Origin: Rhodanobacter sp.
Lineage (GTDB): Bacteria > Pseudomonadota > Gammaproteobacteria > Xanthomonadales > Rhodanobacteraceae
Assembly: GCA_004298045.1 (NCBI GenBank)
Contig: SCRM01000005.1
Location: forward strand, 1 to 64,000
DNA: 64,000 bases
Direction: 5' to 3'
How positions within the stretch are numbered: position 1 is the stretch's first letter; every line of letters begins with the position of its first letter. This document shows positions 9,878 to 20,177 of this stretch, piece by piece. A program made the translations under genes and the position numbers. Below the pieces are notes generated by a model, which saw only the letters and a list, made by a program, of their open reading frames with translations, had not been told where the DNA came from and did not search any database.

Positions 9878-11215
9878 GTGGCTCAAGCCAAGGGCAACAA
9901 CGCACTCGGCAAACTGGGCAAGCTCACGGAGCTGCGCCAGCGCATCCTGTTTGTGGTGGGCGCGCTCGCTGTGTTTCGTCTGGGCTCCTTCATTCCGGTG
10001 CCGGGTGTCAATCCTGACGCCATGAGCAACCTGGTGAACGGCAGCGGCCTGATGGACATGTTCAACATGTTCTCGGGTGGCGCGCTGGAGCGGTTCTCGG
10101 TATTTGCCTTGGGCGTGATTCCGTACATCTCGGCATCCATTGTGGTGCAGATGATGGGGTCGGTGGTGCCCAGCTTGCAGCAGCTGCGCAAGGAAGGTGA
10201 GGCCGGCAAACGCAAGATGACGATGTATACCCGCATCGGCACCGTTGGCTTGGCACTGTTCCAATCGTTCGGCATTGCGGTGGCGCTGCAAAAGCAAGTT
10301 GCGGCGGGTGGCGCTCCAGTCGTCTACACGCCCGGTTTCGGTTTTGTGTTCGCCTCGGTGGTGGGCCTGACGGCGGGCACCATGTTCCTGATGTGGATTG
10401 GCGAGCAAATGACCGAGCGCGGCATTGGCAACGGTATCTCGCTGCTGATCTTCGCGGGCATCGTGGCGGGTTTGCCGGGTGCGGTCGTGCAGACGCTCAA
10501 CATGTCCGGCAACGGTGAGCTGTCGGTGCTGATGCTCCTGATCGTGGTGGTGGTGGTGCTTGGCGTGACCGCGTTTTGCGTGTTCATGGAACGCGCGCAA
10601 CGGCGGATAACGGTGAATTACGCACGCCGCTCGGGCGGCGCGCGCGCCTACCAGAACCAAAGCTCCAACCTGCCGCTCAAGATCAACATGTCGGGCGTCA
10701 TCCCGCCGATCTTTGCGTCAAGCCTGTTGATGTTCCCGGCGACGGCGGCGAGCTGGTTTGGCTCCGGTACCGACGCGGGCTGGTTTGGCAGCACGCTGCA
10801 GCGCCTGGGGCAGATGCTGACGCCGGGCGAGCCGGTGTACGAGATCGTCTCGGCGACATTGGTGATTGGTTTCGCATTCTTCTACACGGCGATCGTGTTC
10901 AACGCCGACGAGACGGCCGACAACCTCAAGCGTTCAGGCGCGTTGATTCCGGGCATTCGTCCGGGCAAATCGACCGCCAGCTACATTGACGCGGTGATGA
11001 CCCGCTTGACGGCGGTTGGCGCGCTGTACCTCGCGCTGGTCTGTTTCGTGCCGTCGTTCATGCAGAAATTCTGGCATGTGCCGTTCTACTTCGGCGGAAC
11101 GTCGCTGCTGATCGTGGTGGTGGTGGTGATGGATTTCACCGCGCAAGTGCAGGCACACCTCGTCAGTCACCAGTACGAAAGTCTGCTCAAGAAGGCCAAT
11201 CTCCGACGCAACTAG
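9878..11215 (+). CDS. secY: Preprotein translocase subunit SecY (GTG start)
   Basis: LRQRILFVVGALAVFRLGSFIPVPGVNPDA; PLKINMSGVIPPIFASSLL. Confidence 0.98.
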   Translation: MAQAKGNNALGKLGKLTELRQRILFVVGALAVFRLGSFIPVPGVNPDAMSNLVNGSGLMDMFNMFSGGALERFSVFALGVIPYISASIVVQMMGSVVPSLQQLRKEGEAGKRKMTMYTRIGTVGLALFQSFGIAVALQKQVAAGGAPVVYTPGFGFVFASVVGLTAGTMFLMWIGEQMTERGIGNGISLLIFAGIVAGLPGAVVQTLNMSGNGELSVLMLLIVVVVVLGVTAFCVFMERAQRRITVNYARRSGGARAYQNQSSNLPLKINMSGVIPPIFASSLLMFPATAASWFGSGTDAGWFGSTLQRLGQMLTPGEPVYEIVSATLVIGFAFFYTAIVFNADETADNLKRSGALIPGIRPGKSTASYIDAVMTRLTAVGALYLALVCFVPSFMQKFWHVPFYFGGTSLLIVVVVVMDFTAQVQAHLVSHQYESLLKKANLRRN

Positions 11216-11352
11216 TGGCTGCTGGGGCGCATGGGACAGGTCGTTGGATGGAATACGCGCGGGCGGTAGATGCCGCGTGGCTTCCCTGTCAAGCTGTTTT
11301 TGGTTAAGATTGCGCGTTTACCGCGCACGAAACGCATCGGAGAGTACGCATC

Positions 11353-11709
11353 ATGGCGCGCATCGCGGGTGTCAATTTGCCGGTCCAGAAGCATGTCTGG
11401 GTCGGCCTGCAGAGTATTTTCGGTATCGGTCGCAGCCGGGCCAAGAAGGTTTGTGCCGACGCTGGTGTGGCGCCGACCACCCAGATCAAGTCGCTCAGCG
11501 AAGGCGAGGTGGAAAAGCTCCGCCAAGAAGTCGCCAAGTATGTGGTCGAGGGTGATCTGCGACGCGAGGTGGGCATGTCGATCAAGCGCCTGATGGATCT
11601 GGGCTGCTATCGCGGCCTGCGTCATCGTCGCGGCTTGCCGGTGCGCGGTCAGCGCACGCGTACCAACGCACGTACCCGCAAGGGTCCGCGTCGCGCCATC
11701 AAAAAGTAA
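11353..11709 (+). CDS. rpsM: 30S ribosomal protein S13
   Basis: [30 protein letters not shown]. Confidence 0.98.
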   Translation: MARIAGVNLPVQKHVWVGLQSIFGIGRSRAKKVCADAGVAPTTQIKSLSEGEVEKLRQEVAKYVVEGDLRREVGMSIKRLMDLGCYRGLRHRRGLPVRGQRTRTNARTRKGPRRAIKK

Positions 11710-11721
11710 ACGGATCGAATC

Positions 11722-12108
11722 ATGGCCAAGCCAGTCAAGACCAAGAAGAAGATCAAGCGTGTCGTCACGGATGCCGTGGCCCACGTGCAGGCCTCCTTCA
11801 ACAACACCATCGTCACCATCACCGATCGCCAGGGCAATGCATTGTCGTGGGCCACGGCAGGTGGTGCGGGTTTCCGCGGTTCGCGCAAGTCGACGCCGTT
11901 TGCCGCCCAGGTCGCCGCCGAAAAGGCCGGGCGTGCCGCCGGCGATTACGGCGTGAAGACGGTCGAAGTGCGCATCAAGGGCCCCGGCCCCGGCCGCGAA
12001 TCTGCGGTGCGTTCGCTGAACGCCTTGGGCTACAAGGTGCTCAACATCATTGACGTGACGCCGATTCCGCACAACGGCTGCCGTCCCCCCAAGAAGCGTC
12101 GAGTCTGA
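11722..12108 (+). CDS. rpsK: 30S ribosomal protein S11
   Basis: [43 protein letters not shown]. Confidence 0.98.
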   Translation: MAKPVKTKKKIKRVVTDAVAHVQASFNNTIVTITDRQGNALSWATAGGAGFRGSRKSTPFAAQVAAEKAGRAAGDYGVKTVEVRIKGPGPGRESAVRSLNALGYKVLNIIDVTPIPHNGCRPPKKRRV

Positions 12109-12120
12109 AGGAGCATACCC

Positions 12121-12747
12121 ATGGCCCGTTATCGTGGAGCTACCTGCAAGCTCGCGCGTCGCGAAGGCGCAGATCTCAGCCTGAAGAGCCCGGCCCGCGC
12201 GGTCGACTCCAAGTGCAAGCTGGAAAACAAGCCCGGCCAGCATGGCGCGAACAAGCGCATGCGCTTGTCGGACTACGCCGTGCAGTTGCGCGAAAAGCAG
12301 AAGGTCAAGCGCATCTATGGTGTGCTTGAGCGCCAGTTCGGCAACTACTACACCAAGGCCACCACCATCAAGGGCAACACGGGCGAAAACCTGTTGCGCC
12401 TGCTGGAGTGCCGCCTGGACAACGTCGTATACCGCATGGGCTTCGCGGTGACCCGCGCCCAGGCGCGCCAGTTAGTCGCCCACAAGGCGGTGCTGGTCAA
12501 CGGCAAGAAGGTCAACATTCCGTCGTTCCAGATCAAGCCGGGCGACGCGGTGGCGCTGACGGAGCGCGCGCGCAACCAGTTGCGCGTGCAGGAAGCGGCG
12601 ACCGTGTTCGACACCATGGACCTGCGTCCGGGCTGGGTCGAGGTCGACAGCAAGAAATTCGAGGGCACGTTCAAGTCAGTGCCGGATCGCGGCGATCTGC
12701 CGACCGACATCAATGAATCGTTGATCGTCGAGCTTTATTCGAAGTAA
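12121..12747 (+). CDS. rpsD: 30S ribosomal protein S4
   Basis: [50 protein letters not shown]. Confidence 0.98.
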   Translation: MARYRGATCKLARREGADLSLKSPARAVDSKCKLENKPGQHGANKRMRLSDYAVQLREKQKVKRIYGVLERQFGNYYTKATTIKGNTGENLLRLLECRLDNVVYRMGFAVTRAQARQLVAHKAVLVNGKKVNIPSFQIKPGDAVALTERARNQLRVQEAATVFDTMDLRPGWVEVDSKKFEGTFKSVPDRGDLPTDINESLIVELYSK

Positions 12748-12762
12748 TCATCGGAGCTCTGC

Positions 12763-13761
12763 ATGGCAGTTTCGTCAACTAGCGTGCTGCGTCCGCGCGG
12801 CCTTACCGTCGAACAGCTCGGAGCCAATCGTGCCAAGGTGGTGGTCGAGCCGCTGGAGCGCGGCTTCGGACACACCCTGGGCAATGCACTGCGGCGGGTG
12901 TTGTTGTCGTCCATTCCGGGCAGCGCGATCGTCGAGGTTGAAATCGATGGCGTGCTGCACGAGTACACCACGCTTGAGGGTTTGCAGGAGGACGTCATCG
13001 AAGTCCTGCTGAACCTCAAGGGCATCGCGATTCGCCAGCATACCGGTGAAGAGGTGGTGCTGACCTTGAGCAAGAAAGGCAAGGGTGTGGTTACGGCCGG
13101 GGATATCGTGCTCGATCATACGGTCGAGGTTATCAATCCCGAGCACGTGATCTGCCACTTGACCAAGGACATCACGCTCAACATGCGGCTCAAGGTGCGG
13201 CGCGGCATCGGCTATCAGCCGGCCAGCATGCGCCAGCATCCGGACGACGAGGCGCGTCCGATCGGTCGTCTGCAGCTTGACGCCTCGTTCGGTCCGATCC
13301 TCAAGGTGGCCTACGAGGTCGACGCCGCGCGCGTCGAGCAGCGCACCAACCTCGACAAGCTGGTGCTGGACATCGAGACCAACGGCACGATCGGTGCCGA
13401 GGACGCGGTGCGCAAGGCAGCCGAGATCATCAATGACCAGCTGTCGGTGTTCGGCGACTTCTCGCATCGCGAGAGCGCGACCGACAAGGCGGAAAAGAGC
13501 GGTTTCGATCCGCTGCTGCTGCGTCCGATCGACGATCTCGAGCTCACCGTGCGTTCGGCCAACTGCCTCAAGGCCGAGAGCATTTATTACATCGGTGATC
13601 TGGTGCAGAAGACCGAGGTGGAGTTGCTCAAGACGCCAAACCTCGGCAAGAAGTCGCTCACCGAAATCAAGGATGTGCTTGGCTCGCGTGGCCTCGCACT
13701 GGGCATGAAGCTCGAAAACTGGCCGCCGGCCGGCATTTCGCACGGCATGCAGTTGGGTTGA
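12763..13761 (+). CDS. rpoA: DNA-directed RNA polymerase subunit alpha
   Basis: [42 protein letters not shown]. Confidence 0.98.
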   Translation: MAVSSTSVLRPRGLTVEQLGANRAKVVVEPLERGFGHTLGNALRRVLLSSIPGSAIVEVEIDGVLHEYTTLEGLQEDVIEVLLNLKGIAIRQHTGEEVVLTLSKKGKGVVTAGDIVLDHTVEVINPEHVICHLTKDITLNMRLKVRRGIGYQPASMRQHPDDEARPIGRLQLDASFGPILKVAYEVDAARVEQRTNLDKLVLDIETNGTIGAEDAVRKAAEIINDQLSVFGDFSHRESATDKAEKSGFDPLLLRPIDDLELTVRSANCLKAESIYYIGDLVQKTEVELLKTPNLGKKSLTEIKDVLGSRGLALGMKLENWPPAGISHGMQLG

Positions 13762-13762
13762 C

Positions 13763-13862
13763 AGCCGGGGTTCGGGAGTAGGGATTGGGGATTCGACAAA
13801 GCATGTCCTCGCGAGTGCGTGGCTGTTTCGAATCTCGAATCCCCCACGTCGAATCCCAGGTT
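13763..13862. repeat. Intergenic heptamer repeat, copy 3 (rpoA-rplQ)
   Basis: ggggttcgggagtagggattggggattcgacaaagc ... tttcgaatctcgaatcccccacgtcgaatccc. Confidence 0.8.
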
Positions 13863-13934
13863 TCATAAGCGGGCAACCGCGGGAGGTCGGACACAAGTGC
13901 CGGCCTTTCATAACAACAGACAGAGAGAATTCCC

Positions 13935-14321
13935 ATGCGCCACCTTTACTCCGGACGCAAGCTCAATCGCACTACGGCTCATCGTGAGTCGATGTTCAAG
14001 AACATGGCGTCGTCGTTGTTCAAGCACGAGCTGATCCGTACCACCTTGCCCAAGGCCAAGGAGCTGCGCCGGGTTGCCGAGCCGCTCATCACGTTGTCCA
14101 AGACCGACAGCGTCGCCAACCGTCGCCTGGCGTTTTCGCGCCTGCGCGACAAGGAAGCGGTGGGCAAGCTGTTCGTCGAGCTGGGGCCGCGTTACCGCGA
14201 GCGTGCCGGCGGTTACCTGCGGATCCTGAAGTGCGGTTTCCGTGACGGCGACAATGCGCCGATGGCCTACGTCGAACTGGTCGGTCGCCCGCAGGCACAG
14301 GCGGAAGCCGAAGCCGAGTAA
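13935..14321 (+). CDS. rplQ: 50S ribosomal protein L17
   Basis: [54 protein letters not shown]. Confidence 0.98.
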   Translation: MRHLYSGRKLNRTTAHRESMFKNMASSLFKHELIRTTLPKAKELRRVAEPLITLSKTDSVANRRLAFSRLRDKEAVGKLFVELGPRYRERAGGYLRILKCGFRDGDNAPMAYVELVGRPQAQAEAEAE

Positions 14322-14358
14322 GGTTGCACCATATGCGGACGTTTATACGTCCGAACGA

Positions 14359-14390
14359 GACCCCGACCGGGCAACTGGCCGGGGTTTTTC
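14359..14390 (+). terminator. Rho-independent terminator after rplQ (end of alpha operon)
   Basis: accccgaccgg-gcaa-ctggccggggt followed by TTTT. Confidence 0.75.
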
Positions 14391-14476
14391 GCCTTGTGCC
14401 GGCACGGCACGAGCGCGAGTGCTGACAGCATGCGGCAAAGCGGTTAACGTCGCAGTTTTCCGGTCGTGGCTTGAGC

Positions 14477-14998
14477 ATGAATCCCTTGCGTTGGTCGTTC
14501 CGCTTCAGCTTCCTGGCGGGCTTTCTCGTGTGTGCCGGGCTGATCGCGTTTGCGCTGTACGCACAATACGTGTTGCTGATGGATCCCTGCCCGCTATGTA
14601 TCCTGCAGCGCGTGGTCTTCATTGCGCTCGGCGTCGTGTTCCTGATCGGTGGCCTGCACGCGCCGCGCGGCGGTGGACGCTGGGTGTACGCGGTGCTGAC
14701 GGCGGCCGTTGCCATCATTGGTGCCGGCATTGCCGTCCGCCATCTGTGGATTCAATCACTACCGCCGGGTGCGGTGGCGAGCTGCGGCGCGCCGCTTGGT
14801 TATCTGCTGGAGACCCGTGCCAGCAACGGCGGGCTTGTTGCCGTGCTGCTGAAGGTATTGTCCGGCTCGGGCGAGTGCGCGGCGGTACAACCGATTCTGG
14901 GGTTGTCGATGCCGTGGTGGTCGTTGATCTGGTTCGTGCTGCTTGGCGCCTGGGCAATTGTTGCCGGCCGCAACCGGGCGAAGGGAGTCGGCGCATGA
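14477..14998 (+). CDS. dsbB: Disulfide bond formation protein DsbB
   Basis: Four hydrophobic segments; DPCPLCILQR; periplasmic-loop Cys pair region; alternative start 14471. Confidence 0.88.
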   Translation: MNPLRWSFRFSFLAGFLVCAGLIAFALYAQYVLLMDPCPLCILQRVVFIALGVVFLIGGLHAPRGGGRWVYAVLTAAVAIIGAGIAVRHLWIQSLPPGAVASCGAPLGYLLETRASNGGLVAVLLKVLSGSGECAAVQPILGLSMPWWSLIWFVLLGAWAIVAGRNRAKGVGA

Positions 14999-16356
14999 AG
15001 GCGGGGGTGCCCGATATGCGTCCGGCCGAGTGGGCACCAAGTTCCTGGCGCAGCTGCCCGGCGCTGCAGCAACCGCATTACGAAGATGCTGACGAACTGG
15101 CCGCGGCGTTGGCGAAGCTTGCGGCGCAACCGCCACTGGTGACCTCGTGGGAAGTATTGGCGCTCAAGCAGGGGCTGGCCGAGGCGCAGGAGGGCAAGCG
15201 GTTTTTGTTGCAGGGCGGTGATTGCGCGGAAAGTTTTGCCGACTGCACCAGCCCGATCATCTCCAACCGACTCAAGGTGCTGCTGCAGATGAGTCTGGTG
15301 CTGGTGCATGGCTTGCAGAAGCCGGTGCTCCGCGTCGGGCGGTTTGCCGGGCAGTACGCCAAGCCGCGGTCGGCGGATACCGAAACGCGTGATGGCGTGA
15401 CGCTCCCCAGTTTTCGCGGTGATGTGGTGAACGGCGCGGCGTTCACCGCGCAGGCACGACGTGCTGATCCGCAGCGACTGATCCGCGCCCACGCGCACTC
15501 GGCGCTGACGATGAATTTTGTGCGCGCACTGATCGGTGGCGGCTTTGCCGACCTGCGGCACCCGGAGTACTGGGATCTGGCCTGGGTCGAGCACTCGCCG
15601 CTCGCCGCCGAGTATCGGCAGATGGTCAAGGCCATCGGCGATTCGCTGCGCTTCATGGAGACGCTGGCTGGGCCGATCGCCGGTTTCTCCAAGGTGGATT
15701 TCTACACTTCGCACGAGGCGCTGCTGCTCGATTACGAGCAGGCGCAGACGCGACTGGTGCCGCGCAACCCCGGCTGGTTCAACCTGTCCACGCACTTTCC
15801 CTGGATCGGCATGCGCACGGCAGCGCTGGATGGCGCGCATGTGGAGTATTTCCGCGGCATCCGCAATCCGATCGGGGTCAAGGTCGGGCCGGGCGTCACG
15901 CCGGAACTGTTGCTGCCGTTGATCGAGCGCCTGAACCCGGACGACGAGCCCGGGCGGCTGACGCTGATCCACCGCATGGGCAACGCCAAAATTGCGGCGG
16001 CGCTGCCCCCGCTGCTCGACGCGGTGAAGCGTTCCGGCCGGCGCGTGTTGTGGGTGGCCGACCCGATGCATGGCAACACCGAAAACACCTCGAACGGCTA
16101 CAAGACGCGACGCTTCGACAATATTCGCGGCGAGCTCGAGCAGGCGTTCGACATCCACGCCGCGGCCGGTACGCAATTGGGCGGCGTGCATCTGGAACTG
16201 ACCGGCGAGGATGTCACCGAGTGCACCGGTGGCGCGCGCGGCTTGTCCGAGGCCGATCTGGAACGGGCCTACAAGTCGATGGTCGACCCACGGCTCAACT
16301 ACGAGCAGTCGCTGGAGCTGGCGATGCTGATCGTGCGCAAGTCGGTGCGCGGGTAG
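14995..16356 (+). CDS. 3-deoxy-7-phosphoheptulonate synthase, class II (plant-type)
   Basis: LLQGGDCAESFADCTSPIISNRLKVLLQMSLVLVHG, VGRFAGQYAKPRS, GEDVTECTGGARGLSEADL; ATGA overlap with dsbB stop. Confidence 0.93.
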   Translation: MKAGVPDMRPAEWAPSSWRSCPALQQPHYEDADELAAALAKLAAQPPLVTSWEVLALKQGLAEAQEGKRFLLQGGDCAESFADCTSPIISNRLKVLLQMSLVLVHGLQKPVLRVGRFAGQYAKPRSADTETRDGVTLPSFRGDVVNGAAFTAQARRADPQRLIRAHAHSALTMNFVRALIGGGFADLRHPEYWDLAWVEHSPLAAEYRQMVKAIGDSLRFMETLAGPIAGFSKVDFYTSHEALLLDYEQAQTRLVPRNPGWFNLSTHFPWIGMRTAALDGAHVEYFRGIRNPIGVKVGPGVTPELLLPLIERLNPDDEPGRLTLIHRMGNAKIAAALPPLLDAVKRSGRRVLWVADPMHGNTENTSNGYKTRRFDNIRGELEQAFDIHAAAGTQLGGVHLELTGEDVTECTGGARGLSEADLERAYKSMVDPRLNYEQSLELAMLIVRKSVRG

Positions 16357-16380
16357 GTAATCGGCGTCACTGGCTGACTT

Positions 16381-16417
16381 TCCGATTCCCTATTTTCCAT
16401 TCCCGATTCCAGGTCCC
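16381..16417. repeat. Heptamer-type repeat, copy 4 (CGATTCCC subtype), overlapping the amidase 3' end
   Basis: ccgattccctattttccattcccgattcc. Confidence 0.65.
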
Positions 16418-17982
16418 TTGAGGAATTTCGGCGGCTGCCACGCATGCGTGTGCTGTTCGAAACCGTAGGCGATCTCGATCAGCTTCGGCTCGCTCCACTT
16501 CGCGCCGAACAATACGATGCCGACGGGCAGGTCATGGGCCCAGCCGGCGGGCACGGTGATCGACGGGTAGCCGGCAACGGCGGCTGGCTGCGAAACGCCG
16601 CCGATGGTCGGGTCGCCGCTCACCACGTGGTCGCCAAGGATGAGATCGGTAGTGAACGCCGGCCCCCACGAGGGTGCCAGCAAGGCGTCGAGGTGGTGGG
16701 CCTTGAGTGCGGCGTCGATACCTTCCGGGCCAGCGAACTTTTTCGCTTTCGCCAGTGCCGTGCGATAGGCGGCGTCGGTGAGCGGCCCCTTTGCCTCGGC
16801 CTGCTCGAACAACTCCTGCCCGAACCACGGCATCTCCTGCGCGGCATGGGTCGTGTCAAAGGCAATGAGGTCCGCGAGCGCGTGCACCGGCAACCCGGTG
16901 CGCGTGGCGAGGTAGGCGTTCACGTCGTGCTTGAAGTCGTACAGCAGCACGGTCATTTCCGGTGCACTGAGATCGCGCAGGTGCGGCAGCGTCACCGGGT
17001 CGATCACGATCGCGCCTTGCGCACGCATGGCGGCAATGGCGGCATCCAGCACGCGGTCGGCGTTCGGCTCGTTGCCGGCCAGCTCGCGCACCACGCCGAT
17101 GCGCTTGCGCTTGAGTCCATTCAGGTCGAGAAACCGGGTGTAGTCGGTGGCGTGCCGGTCGGCTTCCGCTGTAGCCGGATCGCGCGGGTCGCTGCCGGCA
17201 ATCACCGTGAGCAGCGCGGCGGCATCGGCCACGCCGCGCGCCATCGGGCCGGCGGTGTCCTGGTTGGCGCTGATCGGCACGATGCCGGCGCGGCTCACCA
17301 GACCCAGCGTGGGCTTGATGCCGACCAGGCCCGTCATCGACGCCGGGCAGAGTATCGAACCGTCGGTTTCGGTCCCGATCGCCACCGTAGCGAGCCCAGC
17401 GGCCACCGCGGCCGCCGAGCCGGCGCTCGATCCGCACGGGTTGCGGTCGAGCATGTAGGGGTTGCGGGTTTGCCCACCGACACCGCTCCAGCCACTGGAG
17501 GCGTGATTGGAGCGGAAATTCGCCCACTCGCTCAGGTTGGTCTTGCCAAGGATGACTGCGCCGGCGGCGCGCAACCTGGCGGTGATCGTTGCATCGCGCG
17601 GCGCCGGTGCGGCCATCAACGCGAGCGAGCCGGCGGTGGTGTGTTCGCGGTCGCCGGTGTCGATGTTGTCCTTGAGCAGCACCGGGATGCCGTACAACGG
17701 TCCGTGTTGCGGCGTACGTTTGGCGTCAAGGCTTGCCGCGATGGAGAGCGCGTCAGGGTTGGTTTCCAGCACGGCGCGCAACGTCGGGCCATGGCGGTCG
17801 ATGTGGTCGACGCGGTCGAGAAATTCCTGGGTCAGCGTCTTGCCGGTGAGCTTGCCGGCATCCATGCGCTGCTGCAGCGTGGCGATGGAGGCGTAGGCGG
17901 TTTCCACCTTCTGCGCCGCCAGCGGCGTGCAGGCAAACAAGGTGGCGGCGAGCAAGGTGCAGGCCGGCAGATGCTTCGACAT
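16390..17982 (-). CDS. Exported amidase (amidase signature family)
   Basis: Signal peptide [50 protein letters not shown] amidase signature. Confidence 0.93.
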   Translation of the reverse strand: MSKHLPACTLLAATLFACTPLAAQKVETAYASIATLQQRMDAGKLTGKTLTQEFLDRVDHIDRHGPTLRAVLETNPDALSIAASLDAKRTPQHGPLYGIPVLLKDNIDTGDREHTTAGSLALMAAPAPRDATITARLRAAGAVILGKTNLSEWANFRSNHASSGWSGVGGQTRNPYMLDRNPCGSSAGSAAAVAAGLATVAIGTETDGSILCPASMTGLVGIKPTLGLVSRAGIVPISANQDTAGPMARGVADAAALLTVIAGSDPRDPATAEADRHATDYTRFLDLNGLKRKRIGVVRELAGNEPNADRVLDAAIAAMRAQGAIVIDPVTLPHLRDLSAPEMTVLLYDFKHDVNAYLATRTGLPVHALADLIAFDTTHAAQEMPWFGQELFEQAEAKGPLTDAAYRTALAKAKKFAGPEGIDAALKAHHLDALLAPSWGPAFTTDLILGDHVVSGDPTIGGVSQPAAVAGYPSITVPAGWAHDLPVGIVLFGAKWSEPKLIEIAYGFEQHTHAWQPPKFLKGPGIGNGK

Positions 17983-18056
17983 GGCATTCCCCTGTGAGAC
18001 GTTCTCTTGGCAGCATAGCCGCGCATCCGGTGGGGCGGGATGCCTATACTTCAAGC

Positions 18057-18839
18057 ATGAACCCGTGCCCATCTTGCCGGCCGCGCCACGCCGCCGGCCG
18101 TATCGTGCGCCGCCTTGCGGCGTTGGTGCTTGCATGTGGCGTCGCCACCGTCTGGGCGGCAGCGCCGGACGCACCAACCCTGGCCCCGGCGCCGCCGGTA
18201 CCGAACACCTTGCAGCAGCGCATTGCGGCCTGCGTGGCCTGCCATGGCGAGCATGGCGAGGGCACGCCGGACAGCGGCTTCTTTCCGCGCCTGGCCGGCA
18301 AGCCGGCCGGCTATCTGGCGCGGCAGCTGACCGATTTCCAGCGCGGGCTGCGCAAGTACGCGCCGATGGAATACACCGTGCGCGGGCTCGACCCGGCCTA
18401 TTTGCGCGAGATTGCCGATTACTTCTCGGCGCAGCAGGTGCCATACGTGCGTTCCAAGTTGCCGATCCTGCCGCCGGCTGCGCTTACGCGCGGCGCGCAA
18501 CTGGTGAGCGAGGGTGACGCACGGCGCGGCATCCCGGCGTGCGAGCGTTGCCATGGCAAGCAGTTGACCGGCGTCGAGCCCGACATTCCCGGCCTGGTCG
18601 GCCTGCCGTACGACTACCTCAGTGCACAGCTCGGCGCGTGGCGCACGCATACCCGCGCCACGGTAGCGCCGGATTGCATGGCGCACATCGCCGGCCGCCT
18701 GGATGCCGCCGACATCAGCGCCGTGGCGGCGTGGATCGCCAGTCGCGAATTGCCGGCTGACATGCACGCGCAACCGGCTGGCAGCGTCGACCCGCCGCTG
18801 CGTTGCGGCGTGCTGGCCGGCAGCCAGACCGGCACATGA
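18057..18839 (+). CDS. Diheme cytochrome c (c4-like), exported
   Basis: Signal-like N-terminus; CVACH and CERCH heme motifs. Confidence 0.88.
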   Translation: MNPCPSCRPRHAAGRIVRRLAALVLACGVATVWAAAPDAPTLAPAPPVPNTLQQRIAACVACHGEHGEGTPDSGFFPRLAGKPAGYLARQLTDFQRGLRKYAPMEYTVRGLDPAYLREIADYFSAQQVPYVRSKLPILPPAALTRGAQLVSEGDARRGIPACERCHGKQLTGVEPDIPGLVGLPYDYLSAQLGAWRTHTRATVAPDCMAHIAGRLDAADISAVAAWIASRELPADMHAQPAGSVDPPLRCGVLAGSQTGT

Positions 18840-20113
18840 AGGCGCGTCGTGCGGTTGCTGGCGCAGTTGTAATGGCGGCGCTGGCCATGGGCGCGTGGTG
18901 GTGGTTGCGGCCACTGGGGCACGCGCCGGTCGCGCGCGCGGCAAGCACCGTAAGTGCGGCAAGCCTGCATGATCCGGCGCTCATCGCGCGTGGCACCTAT
19001 CTCGCACTGACCGCTGATTGTGCCGGCTGCCACACCGCCAAGGGTGGCACCGCGTATGCCGGCGGGCGGCGGCTACCGACCCCGTTCGGCAATGTCGCCG
19101 TGCCCAACCTCACGCCGGATGCGGCCACCGGTCTCGGCGCGTGGAGTTTCGAGGATTTCTGGCAGGCACTGCACACCGGTATCGGACGCGATCGCCAGCC
19201 GCTGTATCCGGCGTTTCCGTACACCTCGTACACGCGCATGACGCGGGACGATGCGCTGGCGATCTTCGCCTACCTGCAGTCGCTGCCGGCCGTACGCCAG
19301 GCAGCCCCGTCGAGCGAGCTGGCGTTTCCCTACGACCAGCGCCGGCTGCTGCGCCTGTGGCGTGCGCTGTATTTTCGCCCCGGTCCGGCGGCACCGGTGG
19401 CCGGTGATCGTGGAGCCTATCTGGTCGACGCCATCGGGCACTGTGCGGAGTGCCACGCGCCGCGCAACCGTTTCGGCGCCACCCGCCACCGCGCGTTGCT
19501 GACCGGGGGCGAGATCCCGGCACAGCATTGGTTTGCGCCCGACCTCGCTGCCAGCCCGCATGGCGGGTTGGCAGGTTGGCGCGAGCGGGACATCGTCGAT
19601 TTGCTGAAGATGGGGCAGGCCGCGCGCGGCGCCGCGTTTGGCCCGATGGCGGACGTGGTGCGCGGCAGTACCCAGTACCTGACCGCCGCCGACCTCAACG
19701 CCATCGCCGCCCATCTCGTTGCGTTGCCGCCGCGCCAGGTGCCGGGGCCGGGTTGGCAGTTGTTCGATGCGCGCCGGCTGGTGGCGCATGGGGAGGAGGT
19801 GTACCGCAAGCGTTGCGCGGATTGCCACGGCGACGATGGCCGCGGCGTTGCCGGTGTCTATCCGCCGCTGGCTGGCAACGCATCGGTCACCGAGCCTTCC
19901 GGCATCAACGCGATCCGCATCGTACTGCTGGGCGGCTTTGCGCCGACCACGGTCACCAACCACCGTCCGTATTCGATGCCGCCCTACCAGCAGACGCTGG
20001 ATGACGTCGATGTCGCCAGCGTCGTCAGCTATGTGCGTGCGATGTGGGGCAATCGTGCCGGTGCGGTGAGCCCGCAGGACGTGGCGCGCTACCGGCACAC
20101 GCCGGTGGAGTGA
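18836..20113 (+). CDS. Triheme cytochrome c (alcohol dehydrogenase cytochrome-subunit-like)
   Basis: CAGCH, CAECH and CADCH motifs; N-terminal hydrophobic segment; overlaps the upstream stop. Confidence 0.87.
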   Translation: MKARRAVAGAVVMAALAMGAWWWLRPLGHAPVARAASTVSAASLHDPALIARGTYLALTADCAGCHTAKGGTAYAGGRRLPTPFGNVAVPNLTPDAATGLGAWSFEDFWQALHTGIGRDRQPLYPAFPYTSYTRMTRDDALAIFAYLQSLPAVRQAAPSSELAFPYDQRRLLRLWRALYFRPGPAAPVAGDRGAYLVDAIGHCAECHAPRNRFGATRHRALLTGGEIPAQHWFAPDLAASPHGGLAGWRERDIVDLLKMGQAARGAAFGPMADVVRGSTQYLTAADLNAIAAHLVALPPRQVPGPGWQLFDARRLVAHGEEVYRKRCADCHGDDGRGVAGVYPPLAGNASVTEPSGINAIRIVLLGGFAPTTVTNHRPYSMPPYQQTLDDVDVASVVSYVRAMWGNRAGAVSPQDVARYRHTPVE

Positions 20114-20177
20114 ATTGGCGCGGAGGGCGGGCCAAGCCAGCGCAGCTACGCAACCTGGTTTCCTGCCGCCCGCGCGG

